Shown one piece after another: positions 33,371-46,330 of a stretch of DNA of 64,000 nt. How positions within the stretch are numbered: the first letter of the stretch is position 1; each line of letters begins with the position of its first letter. The stretch spans positions 62,001 to 126,000 of the forward strand of contig JAMYHX010000052.1 in assembly GCA_025529335.1 (NCBI GenBank). Direction: 5' to 3'. Position numbers and translations under genes: made by a program. This DNA is from Rhizopus sp. PT2906. Its lineage: Eukaryota; Mucoromycota; Mucoromycetes; Mucorales; Rhizopodaceae. The notes below the pieces were generated by a model, which was not told where the DNA came from, made no database searches, and worked only from the letters and a program-made list of their open reading frames with translations.

Positions 33371-34546
33371 TTCCATATAATCTTTTTCATCGACGGCCGG
33401 CTACGTGATTTTGAAGGAAGAATAGATAGTGATGGACTGCTGCTGCCTGGAAGATCAGAACGAATCGAGAATTGGTCTGAGTCATGAGGAAAGTCAAGCT
33501 GGGCAGAATACTCTTGGAGAGCAAGCCTGTCGACTCTACTTTCTTCTGCCACAGTCGTACTTTCCACATCACGTTTGCTAGATGTTTGACTGATAGTGCT
33601 GTTTATGCTTGGTAATCCTACGACGGCAGAGGATTGTCTGTTGAGCACGCTCGCTTGACCTGGTGCCAAGTGTCGACGAATCTGTTCTCTATCGATCACG
33701 AGTGAAGATGGAGTAGATGTTTGTCTGGTTACCGATTCACCATCTGCAAACGTAGGTGATGTAGGTGTGAAAGAAGTGCCCTCATGCAAGATGCCAGGAT
33801 CAACGATATTGGTTGATGCAACCGCTGAAGAAACGATACTTTCTTGTGGACTCAACAGCATGGTGGACACGTCTGTATTGGATAAAGAAGAATGAACGTC
33901 TCGTCCTTGTTCGGTTGTTGTGGTCTGTCGGACATATTCATCATGTTCTCTAAACCATGCACGTTGTTTCAGTCTTGCTTCTTCAAACATGTAGAACCAA
34001 TTGCTTGGAACGTTTGTTTTCAAATATCTACTCCATAGATGAATGGGCGGATTTCCACACTCATCAAATGCGTCATATATATCAAAATCACCCGGCAACT
34101 GTCTATACAATCAATGCATTAGCTACTGTGCTTATATATATATATATATAATTACCTTGCTTCTGACCATCGCATAGGCTCTACCTCGGAACCTAAGTCA
34201 CAATTAATAATCCTCTCTCTATATATATCTATATCTTACGAAGAATCGAAAAGCAGCACATATCATCATTCCATCCTATACATACTACTGTCAGACGCAT
34301 CCTTCTTTTTTTTTTCACGCTTATTTCTTTACCTTCAAAAAGAGCGAGACTCACTTGTTTAATTTTTATGATATATAAAGAACCTTGTTGTAACTGATCG
34401 TAATGCACAGGTACGAAAGGTGCGTCGGGACTTAATGGGCTGGCGATACCCTTTTTATTAAAGGAACTGTTTGAAGAAGGAGTCCATTTTGCAAGTTTTT
34501 TCAAGGTTGTTGTTCGTGATTTGTTAGTTTCTACCATTGGCGCCAT
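33367..34546 (-). CDS. Unknown conserved-looking protein
   Basis: Not recognised. Exons 34333-34546, 34240-34287, 34156-34192, 33367-34102; about 344 residues. The first intron (34288-34332, 45 nt) is a multiple of three without a stop, so retention would add 15 residues including a KKKRRMR basic run. A folded-looking core crosses the exon joins: CCFSILRSEVEPMRWSEARQ, LPGDFDIYDAFDECGNPPIH, LWSRYLKTNVPSNWFYMFEE. The C-terminal half is Ser/Thr-rich and disordered. Multiple Trp residues in the core suggest a real domain. Tail-to-tail with the preceding gene, with overlapping stops. Confidence 0.6.
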
Positions 34547-34714
34547 TAGTTTATGAAATAGAAGTAAAAGGAAAGGCAGCCTGCCAAAACAGGTTATAGG
34601 TAGTAGTGTTGTAGAACATCAAATTTATTGTCTGTTGGTTACACACGCATTGTAATAGTGTAGAGCTATGTTATATAAAATATTTATTGTAAAAATGAGT
34701 TTATGGGAATGAAC

Positions 34715-36024
34715 TTAGGTACAGTAAGAAATCTTTTTAGAGTTGGATACGTTGTTACAGACGTTCTTGGTAGTCTTGCTGGCCTTCTTGATATTGATTT
34801 GATCTAAAGTGACGTAAGAGCATGGTGCCTTTGAAGAGCAGTCAATGCTGACGATGGGGTGATTGACATTAGCGGCAGATCTAAGCAAGTATTGTGTTAG
34901 ATATAGTACGTATATTAAAAAGAAAGAAATTACTCACCCATGAATGTTGTGGAATGCAACATGGCTAATAGACAAAGAAGTGTCCTTATTCTTAGTACAG
35001 TAAGACATTTGATTCTTGTCACAGTAATGGGTAGTGATGATAATTGGATTTTCGACGTTATTGAGTTCAACGTTTCTATAACTGACATCTTGAACGGCGC
35101 CCTTGCCACCAGGCCAAGTCTTGATTCTGACACCGTTTTGACAGTTGTTACAGACACTGTTCAAAACACGGACGGTCTTGACATATTCAGTCTTGCCACC
35201 CTTACCAAGAGAACCAACGCTGAAACCATGACCACCGTTACAGGTGATGTGAGATAAGGTGATGTTGTTGACACCTGAGATTGTTAAAGCAAGCCATGTA
35301 TTTACTTATAATACACTTACCTCCGTTAATAGCAGTACAGTCATCACCAACGTTGAGCTCAGAGTTTCTAAAGACAATGTTGCTGGAAGAGGAAACATCT
35401 AAAGCATCAGTGTTCTTGGCAGGGTTCTTGCTTGAGGAGACGGTGTGAAGATAGATATTTTCGAGAACAACATTGTTGGCACTGGTCAAGGCCATATGAG
35501 CTCTAGGAGCATTGTAGATCTTGAAATTACCAAAGACAGAATTAGTGGCCTTGATACGAAGAACAGTAGGAGCAGTATGATCCTGCTTGTCGTACCTATT
35601 GTTTTTTCTCATTTGATTAGTCAAGGAAAAACGAAAGCAATTAATGTCTTTACCAGGCTTGACCATTGCCAGTGATAGTTCCTCCACCAGACCAGTGAAT
35701 GTTGTCACCCTTGATTTCAATATATGATTCCTTGCCCTTGAACTTGCTATCATAAGGAGGCAAGACAAGTTGGCCAGCAAAATTGACATTGACATTCTTA
35801 ACACCAGAGATAGAGACCATACTCTTGAGGTAGTAAGTGTTGCCTTTTGGGAAATAGACTGTACCGCCTGTCTTACAGTTGTTGAATGCTTGAGTGATGG
35901 TAACGGCGTCGTCAGACTTGCTCTTGGCAACAACACATGTCTTTCCAGCAGCCACCTCGTTAAAGCCAAGAGAGAGCAACAAGACAGTTGCAATGGAAGT
36001 AGTCAAAGAGGCGAATTGAACCAT
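34715..36024 (-). CDS. Secreted polygalacturonase (GH28)
   Basis: Extracellular pectin-degrading glycoside hydrolase family 28, probably exo-acting by overall layout. Exons 35654-36024, 35321-35595, 34938-35274, 34715-34880; about 382 residues. The signal peptide is [20 protein letters not shown] and following residues to about VAAG. The parallel beta-helix catalytic motifs are all present: NTDALD (about 184; Ala replaces the common Gly), GDDC (about 207), [10 protein letters not shown] (about 227) and RIKTW (about 267). Cysteine pairs near the C-terminus ([20 protein letters not shown]) fit the family. Introns are 46-58 nt. It indicates growth on plant material. Confidence 0.95.
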
Positions 36025-37732
36025 GATAGAATATAAAACGAGATTGATTCTGAAAAATAAAGAATATATGCTCTCCTTTTATATTGAATCCTGCTATAGA
36101 AAAAATCAGATAACTGTTGACGGTAGATATCTGAGAATGAATCAGCATACAAGTGAAATAATATTAATAATTAATTATTTGTGAGTGCATGTGCTTGCTA
36201 TCGTACTCTCATATTACAGAACGTGTTATAAAAGCAAGACAATGGATACAAAAATACATAAAAACATTCTATTATTGAAAGGGCACAAGACAGCTCAAGA
36301 CAATGGCTGAAAATTGCATGTATAAGCAAGCAATGGACATATATAGCCACGGTTTACATGCAGCAGCGGTGTTACAGTAAGTTACACAATCAAATATACA
36401 TTGACACAGAATTTGTTCAAACAATCGCGGCATTGACAATTCTCAACATATTACGGAATTGAACAAGTAGATATGGTCAGAATGATTGAGAGATAAAAGA
36501 AAATGAAAAGATGGTTTATGATCTTGTATGGTATCGTAAAGCAAGATCAAGATAGTTCTGAATTGTGTCCATAATCCACGTTTTGATTTTCTGGGTTCTG
36601 AGACTTGAAAAAAAGTAGAAATCGTTATCATTCCGAGGTAAATTCTGTACTTTTACCAACCTTGTAAAAAAATGAGGGGATAGATTCTACAGTTTATATC
36701 CAACTACTGGCTCTCTATATATATACTTTGAAAAACTTATTAACAAAAGCAACATACATTTTGCTTTTGAAATGCTTCAATGGATGAATGAGTCTATGTT
36801 TTGAACCTTGCGGAGGTGAACGATAAAGTTTTTATTTTTTAATAAATCCATGTTTAATTACTGTAACTTTATTTTTCTGTATTCTTAATGTTGTCATTGA
36901 AAAACAGGGTAACTTTATTTTTCTGATTTTTTGCCATCAGCTCATTATTACACCTTATCAAGCTAGATAAAGGAAATTATTGACAACATGAGTAATAACA
37001 CACATAAGCACTGAGCTTAAGACTTGCTTTACTGTTTATTTGCAATTGAATGAATTATGAATAGTAAGGTATGATATTTATTTATCGACATGTTTTATTA
37101 CAAGTTTCCAAATTTGTTTGTTTGTTTTTTATCTTGCTTTTTTTCAAGTTCAAACAGGAAGAAATAAAAAGCAACACATTTGCTTCTTTAACTTGTATTA
37201 AATACATCAAAGAGAAAAAAAGGGAGTCAAAGTAGAGCAAGCGTGCTAATTTTTGTTCAATCTTACTTTTTACTAGTTTGCTTGCAGTAATTGAACCTCT
37301 TTTTAAATGTATAAAAAATAATAAAATGCGAATCAACATTTTATCAATGCTTTTACATGTCTTTTGATCAAAACCTTTTATTTTCCTCTAATAAATTCAT
37401 CTTGTAATATCCTCTTTTACCGTTTTTTTTTCTTTTGATGAGATCTTGCTTATCATTTTTGAGAGATATTATAAAGTACATCTGTTTGTATATTTAACGG
37501 CCAATGCTGTGTATTTCTTAATCAATTCATTTTTTATTTACATATCATTATTCATGGATATTAGTGATATAATAGCCAATAAATCGTGTTTTCTATACAG
37601 GCTCAAGAATATTACATAATGCGGCGTATTGCTAGCTTAAAATTGTGACTTTTTCTAATTCAACAGATTTAATCTCATCTCAAAGGGTCACAAACTGTGC
37701 ACGTACACTTTGTTGTAATTGTCACAAGAGCA
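36025..37732. other. Long intergenic region
   Basis: About 1.7 kb between the divergent polygalacturonase and CS/Sel1 genes. Strongly AT-rich; ORFs at 36443-36631 and 37082-37339 lack recognisable features. Two copies of GTAACTTTATTTTTCTG (36860 and 36909) form a short direct repeat. Confidence 0.5.
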
Positions 37733-39489
37733 ATGACGGACAATGACGAGCAACTACAAACAAACACTTACATTTGGAGTCAAAGCAGAGATCAAGTAAC
37801 AATTACCTTTCTTGTTCCCGACTCTTCCAAGGCCAAAGATTTGGAGATCAAAATTGAGAGACAATATGTCAAGGCAGGACTAAGAGGACAAGAACCTGTC
37901 TTTCAAGTACGTTTGTCAAATATTCAAACACATTGTGTTTCTCTCTCCTTTTTGAAGCTAATGATTATGCCCTTTAGGCCAAGTTATATCAACCTATTAA
38001 CCACTTTGAATCACTATGGCAGTTGGAAAAGAATTCCATGTCACCATTTTCTTCTTTGACAGCTTCACCCAGTCTGTCTATTGCTTCTTCGTATGCATTC
38101 ATGTCTTCACCTAATCATTCACCCAATTCGTCCATGATGTTGCCTGAGGCAGTGGATACAGGACTATCAGAAATGTCAGACTTGATTGCACAGACAGGTG
38201 CCTTGGGTTCTTCACCTCCCATGTCTGAAACTGAAGCGTCGCAGCCTGCTTCACCTGTCTTATTACATACGCCACCATCTGTGTCGACCCCACCCCATTT
38301 ACAAAAAACAAAGTATAGAGTCTTGACTATTCACTTGGAGAAGGAGGATGATACAATAGAGTGGGTTGTGCCTGTCTCAGGTCCACATCATGAGTCAAAT
38401 GCTCTTGATATTACATCATCTTATTTGCTAGCTCAATGGTTTGAAGTGCGTATGGGTGATCTTGTGGTAAGTAAAAAAAGGACAATATTACGATCTCTCT
38501 CATTTAACTTCTTTATAGAAAGCACTCAGTTATTATCTATCGGCAGCTGAAAGAGGCCATACGGCTTCAATGCTCAAGGTTGCAGGATTATATGAGGTAA
38601 GAGGTGATAATGACCCATTTAGAAATAAACTACAATGCGTATATAGATAAATAAAGAGACAACGGTTGCAAAGACAGTACCTGAGAAGGACAGCAAGAAA
38701 GCATTCGAATGGTACAAGAAGGCTGCTGATTGTGTTGAAAAGGAGCTTGGAACAAATATCAGTAATGGGCCCGATCCTTTTGCATGTTATGTTGTTGGAA
38801 CAACCTATGGAAGCGGTTTACCCGAGGCAGATATCGAAAAGGATTACCAAAGTGCTCTTTATTATTATAACCGTTGTATGACAATCACAGCGCCTAGAAT
38901 TGATGTCGATTTTTCAGTGTTAGACCAAGATCACATTCCCAGGTCCAAGTTACGCAATCATGCACCTCACACGCGTGATGAAAAGTATTTCTGTAGCTCA
39001 GCATTTCAAACAGGCTTAATTTACTTGTATGGATCTCATCCAGAGGGACAATCAATTCATTCTACTACTTTCGTAGATCCTAACCCTGATATGGCTATTC
39101 GCTACTGGAAGGAAGCTGCTCTGCTTGGTCATGCTCAGGCATGCTATAACATTGGTATATTGTATGCTAATGGCATGGGAGTTGAACGCGATGTTTGGAC
39201 AGCCGGCAAATGGTTTGGTAGAGCTATTAAACTAGACACTACCAATACATTAGTTGTTCCTGAAGGAGTAAAGATCATTGATTGGGATGCTACAAAGGAA
39301 GAGAAAGAAGAGAAGGATACTGTTGATGCAAGTGAAAAGAAGAAAAAGAAGAGAGCCAAAAGAGCAAAGAGATCGAGTAGTAGCAAGAGTAATGACGATG
39401 TTATTGGTGCTATTGTGGCATTAGGTGCTATAGCCGCAGTTGCTGGCGTAGCATGGTTTTTGTACACAAGAGGGAAAAAGGGTCAATAA
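37733..39489 (+). CDS. CS-domain plus Sel1-repeat tail-anchored protein
   Basis: Exons 37733-37906, 37978-38466, 38519-38596, 38647-39489; about 527 residues. The N-terminus looks like a p23/NudC-type CS domain (TYIWSQSRDQVTITFLVPD, KAKDLEIKIERQYVKAGLRG), interrupted by a Ser/Pro-rich insert, then resuming at RVLTIHLEKEDDTIEWVVPV. Sel1/TPR-like repeats follow: KALSYYLSAAERGHTASMLK, KAFEWYKKAADCVE, AIRYWKEAALLGHAQACYNI with GILYANGMGVERD. A Lys-rich stretch and a single hydrophobic helix (IGAIVALGAIAAVAGVAWFL) end in RGKKGQ, a tail anchor of the type used by ER or mitochondrial outer-membrane proteins. Likely a membrane-bound co-chaperone or adaptor; exact role unknown. Confidence 0.75.
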
Positions 39490-40877
39490 AGAAAAAAAAA
39501 TATGATTCATCTTTGCTGTTTTCTTTATTCTTCTCTCCAGGTTGTAGACAAGAACTACGGATTCGATGCCAATAAAGGCGAATGATCCGAAAAAGGTGGC
39601 CCTCTTTAAAATAAGAGTAGGCACATGACCTTGACTATTGACGTTATTCCATTTTAGAGTTTATGCCTAATGATAAAGACTAGAGTGGCATTACAGCATC
39701 TGAAAGAGAATTACTTTATGCAAGCATATATTATTTATCTTGTTTCCTTTTTCATCTTATTTGCTCAAGAAAGCATATTTTATAAACAGATTTAAATGCT
39801 TCTGTGTCATTTCCAAAAAGAAATATACGTATGATCAATGATCAAACACGATGGCCCCCGGAAATGGCTGCGGTCACTCTGTTCAAAAGACTAAAAGCAT
39901 GAAATAGGGGGAAAAGTATCATATCGTGTTCCCCCGGTTACCTTTTCGGCACCATTTCCTGTCAATTTTACAATATACATTCAATATATATAATCCTTAT
40001 CTCTGAGCAACACTAGATATAAACCTTTAAATGTATTGAAAAAAGGATATACGCATTTTTAACTATGATGAATAATATAATCAGTTGTGCATAGATTTAC
40101 TAGTGTTTGATGACTCAAAGAGTTCCGTAAAGTGAAAAAAAGAATGATTATGACTCTACCACTTCCCGTTTGTTTATCACATTTATGGATCTACCAATAG
40201 TTGCTGCCATCAGGTATCACAAGATGGGCAATCACGACAGATAGTACTTTCAGAAAAAATAAAAGCCATAATATTGATACATAATCAAAGCAGTATTTCA
40301 GACATCTTGTAGCTATTCTTTGTTTATGACACTTGATAGCAGCGTGATTGTTTTGTTCGAATTACCCAAAATGGAATACGTGGACGAATAAGCATATATA
40401 CATATATGAGACTGGGGAACTCCTTTATTTGTCTCATCCTTTCTTACTGAGCCTCAATAATCAAATTTCTAAATCATATTTTGTTTGGGCTGATGTAATA
40501 CAAATTGAAGAAAATGAAATATACACAATTGTAAATCTTATAATAGCTCATTTCTTTATTTGAATTCAGGTGAGCAATTTAAGCTATAAAAAGTGATTTA
40601 TCAAAAAAAGATCTACATTGTATCAAAAGTGGAAGGATAATAGTGTACACAGCCTGCAGTTTGATTCTATTGTAACATGCCACTTTTTATATCCACCAGT
40701 CCTTGCTTCATGCCATCCAAGTGTAATGCTCGCGGCTCGGACAGCAAAGTTAAAGTGTTTGTATAACCTTAAATTCAACTTGCGCGCAGATTCATGAAAA
40801 AAATATAACATGGTTTTTTTATTATTTATTCTTCTTTTCTTCTTCTTCTTTATTTTCTTTCTCTCTCTCTCTTTAAC
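39490..40877. other. Intergenic region
   Basis: About 1.4 kb. A GC-richer patch at 39850-39965 contains two related CCCCCGG-centred segments (39854 and 39932). A minus-strand frame at 40623-40883 includes FAVRAASITLGWHEARTGGY but has no family match. The last ~60 bp is a strongly CT-rich leader for the BTB gene. Confidence 0.45.
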
Positions 40878-42567
40878 ATGCAAAAGTACTCTATTGATTC
40901 GATAGATACGTCGCCACCCAACGTTATCTTGGCTTTAACCCCGGAATCTAATAATAGCAATCCAAGTATATATGCAGTAAGCAACAGTTCAAGTCCGACA
41001 ACTGCCGAATCATCTACAGACAGTGTCTCCTCTGTTCCTGAAAAGATTCGATGGTCGTGCCATAAAGACGTTCTAAGAGCCAACTCCAATTATTTCAATT
41101 CTATTTTCAGCAGTCAATTCCAGGAAGCAGAGGCATCCATAGTATTCTTACCCCGCGGAATGTTCAGTGCTTCAGTACTCGATGCTGTTCTCTATTATAT
41201 GTATACCAAAACATTACTTCTTGAACATGACGATAAAGATTTAGAGTTAATTCAGTCATTGTATCTCGCAGCAGACTATCTCGGTATGGAACAATTGTGT
41301 ATCACCATTGAGCAACATATCACAACCCATTTGACGCATGGCTTCAACTGCTACTGTGAGAACTGCGCTTTGATTATTCCTCTCCTTTTATCATTTACCG
41401 GTCCTAATCAACAAGATGATGCCCGTCTGAGCAAGATGACTCTAGCGATTGTGAAACTGTTGACACAAGATCCCGAAAAAGCTCTCCCCACATTTTGGTC
41501 TAGTCGCTCTATGGTATTATTGCTCACGCAGAATCCAGAAATGGAATCCCTCCATGAATATTTAGAAAATGGCTTACTTAGTCATGTGAACAAGAATAAT
41601 GCAATTGAGTCACTCTATGGTTGCTTTTTAGCTGAACAGCTGCTTGAAAAAAAGAAGAACGAGTTTGATACGACATTATTAGAAATGACAATCAGCAAAG
41701 TAGTCAAAACAGGATCTCATCTTTTGGCAAATGATTTTGACTTTTACTGTACAAAATACCCTAAATTACTCTCCTGTGTTGACGGAGTTATCTATTCATT
41801 TGACTTTTTAATATACGTGATATCCATTGTACTTGATAGTCAAATGAATGAACGGAATGCCTCTTTACTTTATAAAGGCATTGTCAAGCATCTGATGTGC
41901 AGAGATACAGTTCAAAACTCAAGTCGAGTGAAATCAATATTGCAGATGGCCAAAGATAAAGTGGTTAAATACATTGGCGCCAATTTGTTTACAATGAGAA
42001 AGTTAAATCTAATAGACAAGAGTGTTATTGATTCACTATCTCAAGGTACTGATGGCTTTATTTTACTTTATTACATTTGATTAATTTATGTATATAGATC
42101 TCGCCATACATCCTAGTGTGCTGACAACAGATCAGGAAGACATTAGACGAAAACAAAATACCAGCACACAAGAGAATAAAAGAAAGTCATACCACCAAGC
42201 ATTCGGCTGGAATATCAAATTAATACGTACACGTTTTTCCTTTTTCTTATTTGGTCAACATTTTAAGATTGGCCAAAAAGTGCAACTGCTCAATAGACCG
42301 ATTATCACGACTGGTACAATAGCTTATGTTGGTAAAATACCAATTAAAGAAGGTGAACAATCTAAACATGCTGAATACATGCTGGGTATTGAGCTGGATA
42401 GAAGAGGTAATGAATCAAGAATCAAAAAAAAAAATGCCAAATACAGTTTATTTACGCCATTGTATATAGTCGGTACCAATGACGGTTCCATAGATGGTAA
42501 ACGATATTTCACCACATCACCAAATCGGGGTGTTTTTGTTAAACCGTCAGATGTTGTCTTGTTATAG
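40878..42567 (+). CDS. BTB/POZ plus CAP-Gly domain protein
   Basis: Exons 40878-42045, 42098-42406, 42470-42567; about 524 residues. The N-terminal BTB domain spans about 50-150 (IRWSCHKDVLRANSNYFNSI, ASVLDAVLYYMYTKTLLLEH, LYLAADYLGMEQLC). A long helical middle follows. The C-terminal ~85 residues form a CAP-Gly domain: FKIGQKVQLLNRP, YMLGIELDRR, GTNDGSIDGKRYF and RGVFVKPSDV (GTNDG in place of the usual GKNDG tubulin/EB tail-binding motif). Intron 2 (42407-42469, 63 nt) is a stop-free multiple of three inside the CAP-Gly domain; retention would disrupt the domain. The protein could link microtubule plus-ends to Cul3-type ubiquitination, by inference only. Confidence 0.82.
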
Positions 42568-44800
42568 CTTCCTTATTTACAAGTGTGTGTATATATTATA
42601 TATATATATTATTATTATCATTATTATTACAATTAGTATACACGCCTAGCTGTATTCATCTTATTCCTCCTCCCTCCTTTTCTTTCTTTGCTTGTTTATT
42701 GTTGTTTTGTTATGGCTTACTTACATATATACATATATATATTTAATATTTTTGAATAAATAAATCACCTAATAGTTGACATTGAATAATATGGTTTATT
42801 ATGCAAACTTTATATTGCAGTAGCCATATGCGTAATTTCTAGGGTGATGCAAAACGAAGGGATGATTACTTGACAATGGATAATGATAGTACAAGCACTT
42901 ATTTAATATTCCCGCCCTCTCTTCTTGCTCGTGTATGGTCAGATGACAGGCTAATGCTTACTAATAAATGGCGCAAATAACTAAAAAGTGTTAGCATATA
43001 GACTTGGCACAACAGACTTGTTGATAGAACGAAAGGATAATATTTCTCTTTCGTGACTCAAGTATACTAGACAGATATTTGCTAAATAAATTTATACATT
43101 TTTAGAAATATGAAAGGCGCTCTTGCAAATTATTCATGATGTCCATTCTATAAATACGGCTGAACTCTTCTTCTTCATGCACAACTATTTAAGCAACTAA
43201 TTATAGGTCATTCTTGTAAGCATGCTATTTGCTGTGGCTTTTCTTTTTTACATGCTTGTTAGGCAAATATAAAAAAGAGGCATCTGACAAGTGCTTGGCA
43301 ATAAACATTTATGAACACTGGTGACATTGACACTGCATTTTTGTTAATAAATGTCACGAGAAATAAAATCGTGGCGCAGGTAGGTAAACATTCTTCATTA
43401 TCCCGTTTCCCTCGGACAGTAAGAACGGATTTTTCAGAACGAGGCTTGTATTGTGTATAAAGTTTAAACAAGCTATCCTGACAGAGCGCCAAGTTGTTTT
43501 GCTTGACAGGGCAAACATACAAGAAATGAATGATAACGTTGTGAGATCAAACAGAGATTATTGGTAAAGCTGATGGAGCTTTGGAAAAGGTTGAAAGGGA
43601 ACGATTAAAAAAATCATTGCATATTGTGAGAAAGTAATTGCTGAACCATGTGTACTTTTCTTCAATGAGTCCTAATATGCGATATTCCTTCTTCATAGTT
43701 GATATTCTTGCAGTAAACTTCTATGGACCACTTGATCTTCAAGTTAAACATCTTGAATTCAACGTCTATAACCGCATTGGCAACATTACATTTAAATAAT
43801 GGTCATAGCTTCTTTCTAGTAAGTCCTTCATATAATCCTGCTTAATAATATCTAACCCTTCTTTAATAAAGAATCTACTACGCACGTCATCAACTTGTTT
43901 AGCTTTTACAATCATAAAGCTGCATGCAACAGCTATTAATGGACAAAGCCTTCATTGCTGAATTCCGACTCTTGGACGTTATTACAATGGAAACTGAAGA
44001 GAAACAGTAAGGAAAAAGGCTGATAGCGTTCGCCGTTGTGGAAGATGGGTCCGCTTTGTCAAAAAAGGAATTTCGTGGTAAGTATATTAACTGCATAGAT
44101 TTTCTTTAATTGACTATTTCGTGTTGTCACTTTCGACTTTCACTTGGTAGATGCTTTCTCATGTCAATAAGTTCTGAAATGTGGTAAAGGCAACTTATAC
44201 AGAGTATCCAGCCATCGCTTATGTGTGCTAATCGAGGTCAGAACTGAACGTATAAACATGCAAGATGCTCCTTGAACTCAAAAGAAAGTGAGGACGAAGA
44301 TGCTGTGCGGCAAAGCGTACGCAAGCTTTTTCAGCTATGTTTCTCAACCAATTGTGAATCGTGATAGAGGGTTATGTTGTGCATAGCCTAGCACTGGAGT
44401 GGTACACATGGTAATACAATATACATAAATAGGCAAACCATAAACTCTAAACCATTTTGGTTACTTAGACACCAACAAAAAAGTGGATCTACTAATCATG
44501 AACTATACAAATCTTATCTATAAATTCTGATGATGTCCATCCATCCATACAACAGTTGTTACTGTTGGCTTGTCAGAGAACGGAGGATATTGGTCATATC
44601 GTTGAATTGTTCTTGGTATCATGTCGCGCCCTTTCGGAGGTCATCCAAATGCTTTACAGCTCTTCCTTGAGACATTTTCTCGGATAATTACTTACTATTT
44701 TCCGTGCCGCGCATTAGCGCTTTCTTGGACTTGTAACTGTTCTTAGAAATAAAACGATGTTTCCCTATGAGAAGGGTCATGATCACACCATCAAGCAATA
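42568..44800. other. Gene-poor region
   Basis: About 2.2 kb without a supportable gene. AT-rich, with TA and TTA microsatellites at 42588-42625. Minus ORFs at 43259-43522 and 43899-44096 show no recognisable features. Confidence 0.5.
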
Positions 44801-44802
44801 AT

Positions 44803-45426
44803 TCAGAGAACCCGTATCTTCCTGTACAAGCTTTGCAACATGAAAACGTAGATTGAAAACAGATCGCCTGCCTTTGTCTTCTGGGGGATTACAAACCTTG
44901 AGCTGTACATCCTGGCGTGGTTGGGTTGACTTTCTCTATAGTTGGTTTCTCTAGTAATTCTTGTATCGTCTGCTTTAGAAATGTTGCTTGTTCTTATGGA
45001 TAAGGGATAGTGTGCTTGAGGGTAGTGGGAACTTGTGAAAAGGATATTTGAAAAAATGTTTCGATAGCCTTGCTTAGTCAGTAGCTGCTTGAAATTCGCA
45101 TCCATTTGGTAAAGATTGGCTTATCCGTCCGTCTACTGGCTGTTGTTATGTTGGATAAACGGACTTTTGCTTTTAGTGTTGTCGTTGGTTGGCGTAAACG
45201 TTATATTGGCTTTTATTGTTTCTGTAGGTGTTGCGTTGAAACCACTGTGCTGGGACAGTAAACTCTGCTGATAAAACAACAGAGATCTGTGCCTATGTGC
45301 GTTATCTAAAGTTTTACGTGCAATATGCTGTTGGATGTGGACATTGAAATTTTGATGATGGCATACGGTCTTGAAAATCCATACCAGTTGCTCTGAATTC
45401 AGGGCGAACTGCCTTGAATGCGACAT
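44803..45426 (-). pseudogene. Possible retroelement relic
   Basis: Two adjacent minus-strand frames (45133-45426 and 44803-45105) read without a clear family. The second contains HARMYSSRFVIPQKTKAGDL, which resembles the start of a DIRS/Ty3 RT core (a [YF]SSxFVIPKKTGDLR-like stretch), then loses similarity. The order upstream-to-downstream would suit a gag/RT border. This is weak and rests on one motif. Confidence 0.25.
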
Positions 45427-46003
45427 TATTCCTTTTACTGTGTTAAGACGTTGCTAACATGCAGTATTCATTTTCTAATATGCATCTTGTATATTTGGGC
45501 TATCGGCTTCTATACTAATTTCATGTGTCAACGCGTCTGATGACCTAAATGCTGCTGAGAGAATATATTGGCGATGTTTAACATTTTATTTTCTCTTTTT
45601 TGATCTTGGTTCATACGATGATATGCGTCTGGCACAGCGGTGATTAAGTCCCTCTGTTCGGAAGTACTTTAATTCTACAAAAGGGAGCGGCTAAGTTTCA
45701 TCATCAATACTGTTACTGGTAGAGCCTGGTTACCGTTGCTATTTTTGTAATAGTTACTGAGTAGTCTATAACTGTTGTTACATATCAGAGAAACCAATGT
45801 CGGTAAAGTCGGACATTTTATGATTCAAATTAAGCGATAATGACCAAGTGATGACAAGAAGAGTAAAGAGCAAAAATGCTATAAAGACCATTCTATTGCT
45901 TTTTTGTGGTTAATATAATGTCACCTCCCTTCTTTTTGACATCACATTCAAATACTTTAAAGCTTTATGAAAATCAGCATTTCAAACAATCAATGACATT
46001 GCT
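45427..46003. other. Intergenic, no gene recognised
   Basis: AT-rich; nothing supportable. Confidence 0.5.
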
Positions 46004-46330
46004 TCAATAGTATTGATCGTGAATCAAGACACTATACGTGATCAGTTTGTTTGGACTACTTGAATCTTTTATTCGCAGGTGTAACTGTCGTTTAGCAGTT
46101 TCCAATACTCTTACTCTCGTCTCGTTTACTATATTCATTGGAACATTGGGCTTCTTTATCGCACCATTGCCAATTTCGATTTCCTTTCCTGATGGTAAAA
46201 CAGTACTGAAAATCATATCAGATCTTATTAGAATATTGTCAGGTGAAGCAGTACTCGTTGTCAACGAATTTGTATCCCTAATGAATAATATTTCATACAA
46301 AATGAAGCTTGCTATAGATAAACTTACCAT
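46004..46330 (-). pseudogene. Repeat-family ORF with degenerate PD-(D/E)XK-like core
   Basis: 108-codon frame containing RSDMIFSTVLPSGKEIEIGN, then GAIKKPNVPMN and ETAKRQLHLRIKD. The pattern Asp-(x)n-hydrophobic-G-x-x-K resembles the D...GExK core of a multicopy Mucorales family known to me only by recall, with the expected Glu replaced by Ala (GAIK). No start codon or full-length frame. Possibly a relative of the KVDLR copies, but the similarity is only at motif level. Confidence 0.35.

Noticed and set aside
39850..39965. CCCCCGG-containing patch as an inverted repeat or structured RNA
   Set aside because: The two related segments are short and a stable fold could not be shown by eye.
40623..40883. 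Minus ORF with AVRAASITLGWHEARTGGY
   Set aside because: Looks slightly protein-like, but there is no family match and its start lies in CT-rich leader DNA of the BTB gene.
42568..46003. Possible hidden genes or RNA genes in the 3.4-kb gap
   Set aside because: I found no coherent reading frames with splice sites, and no tRNA-like or rRNA-like signature could be supported by eye.
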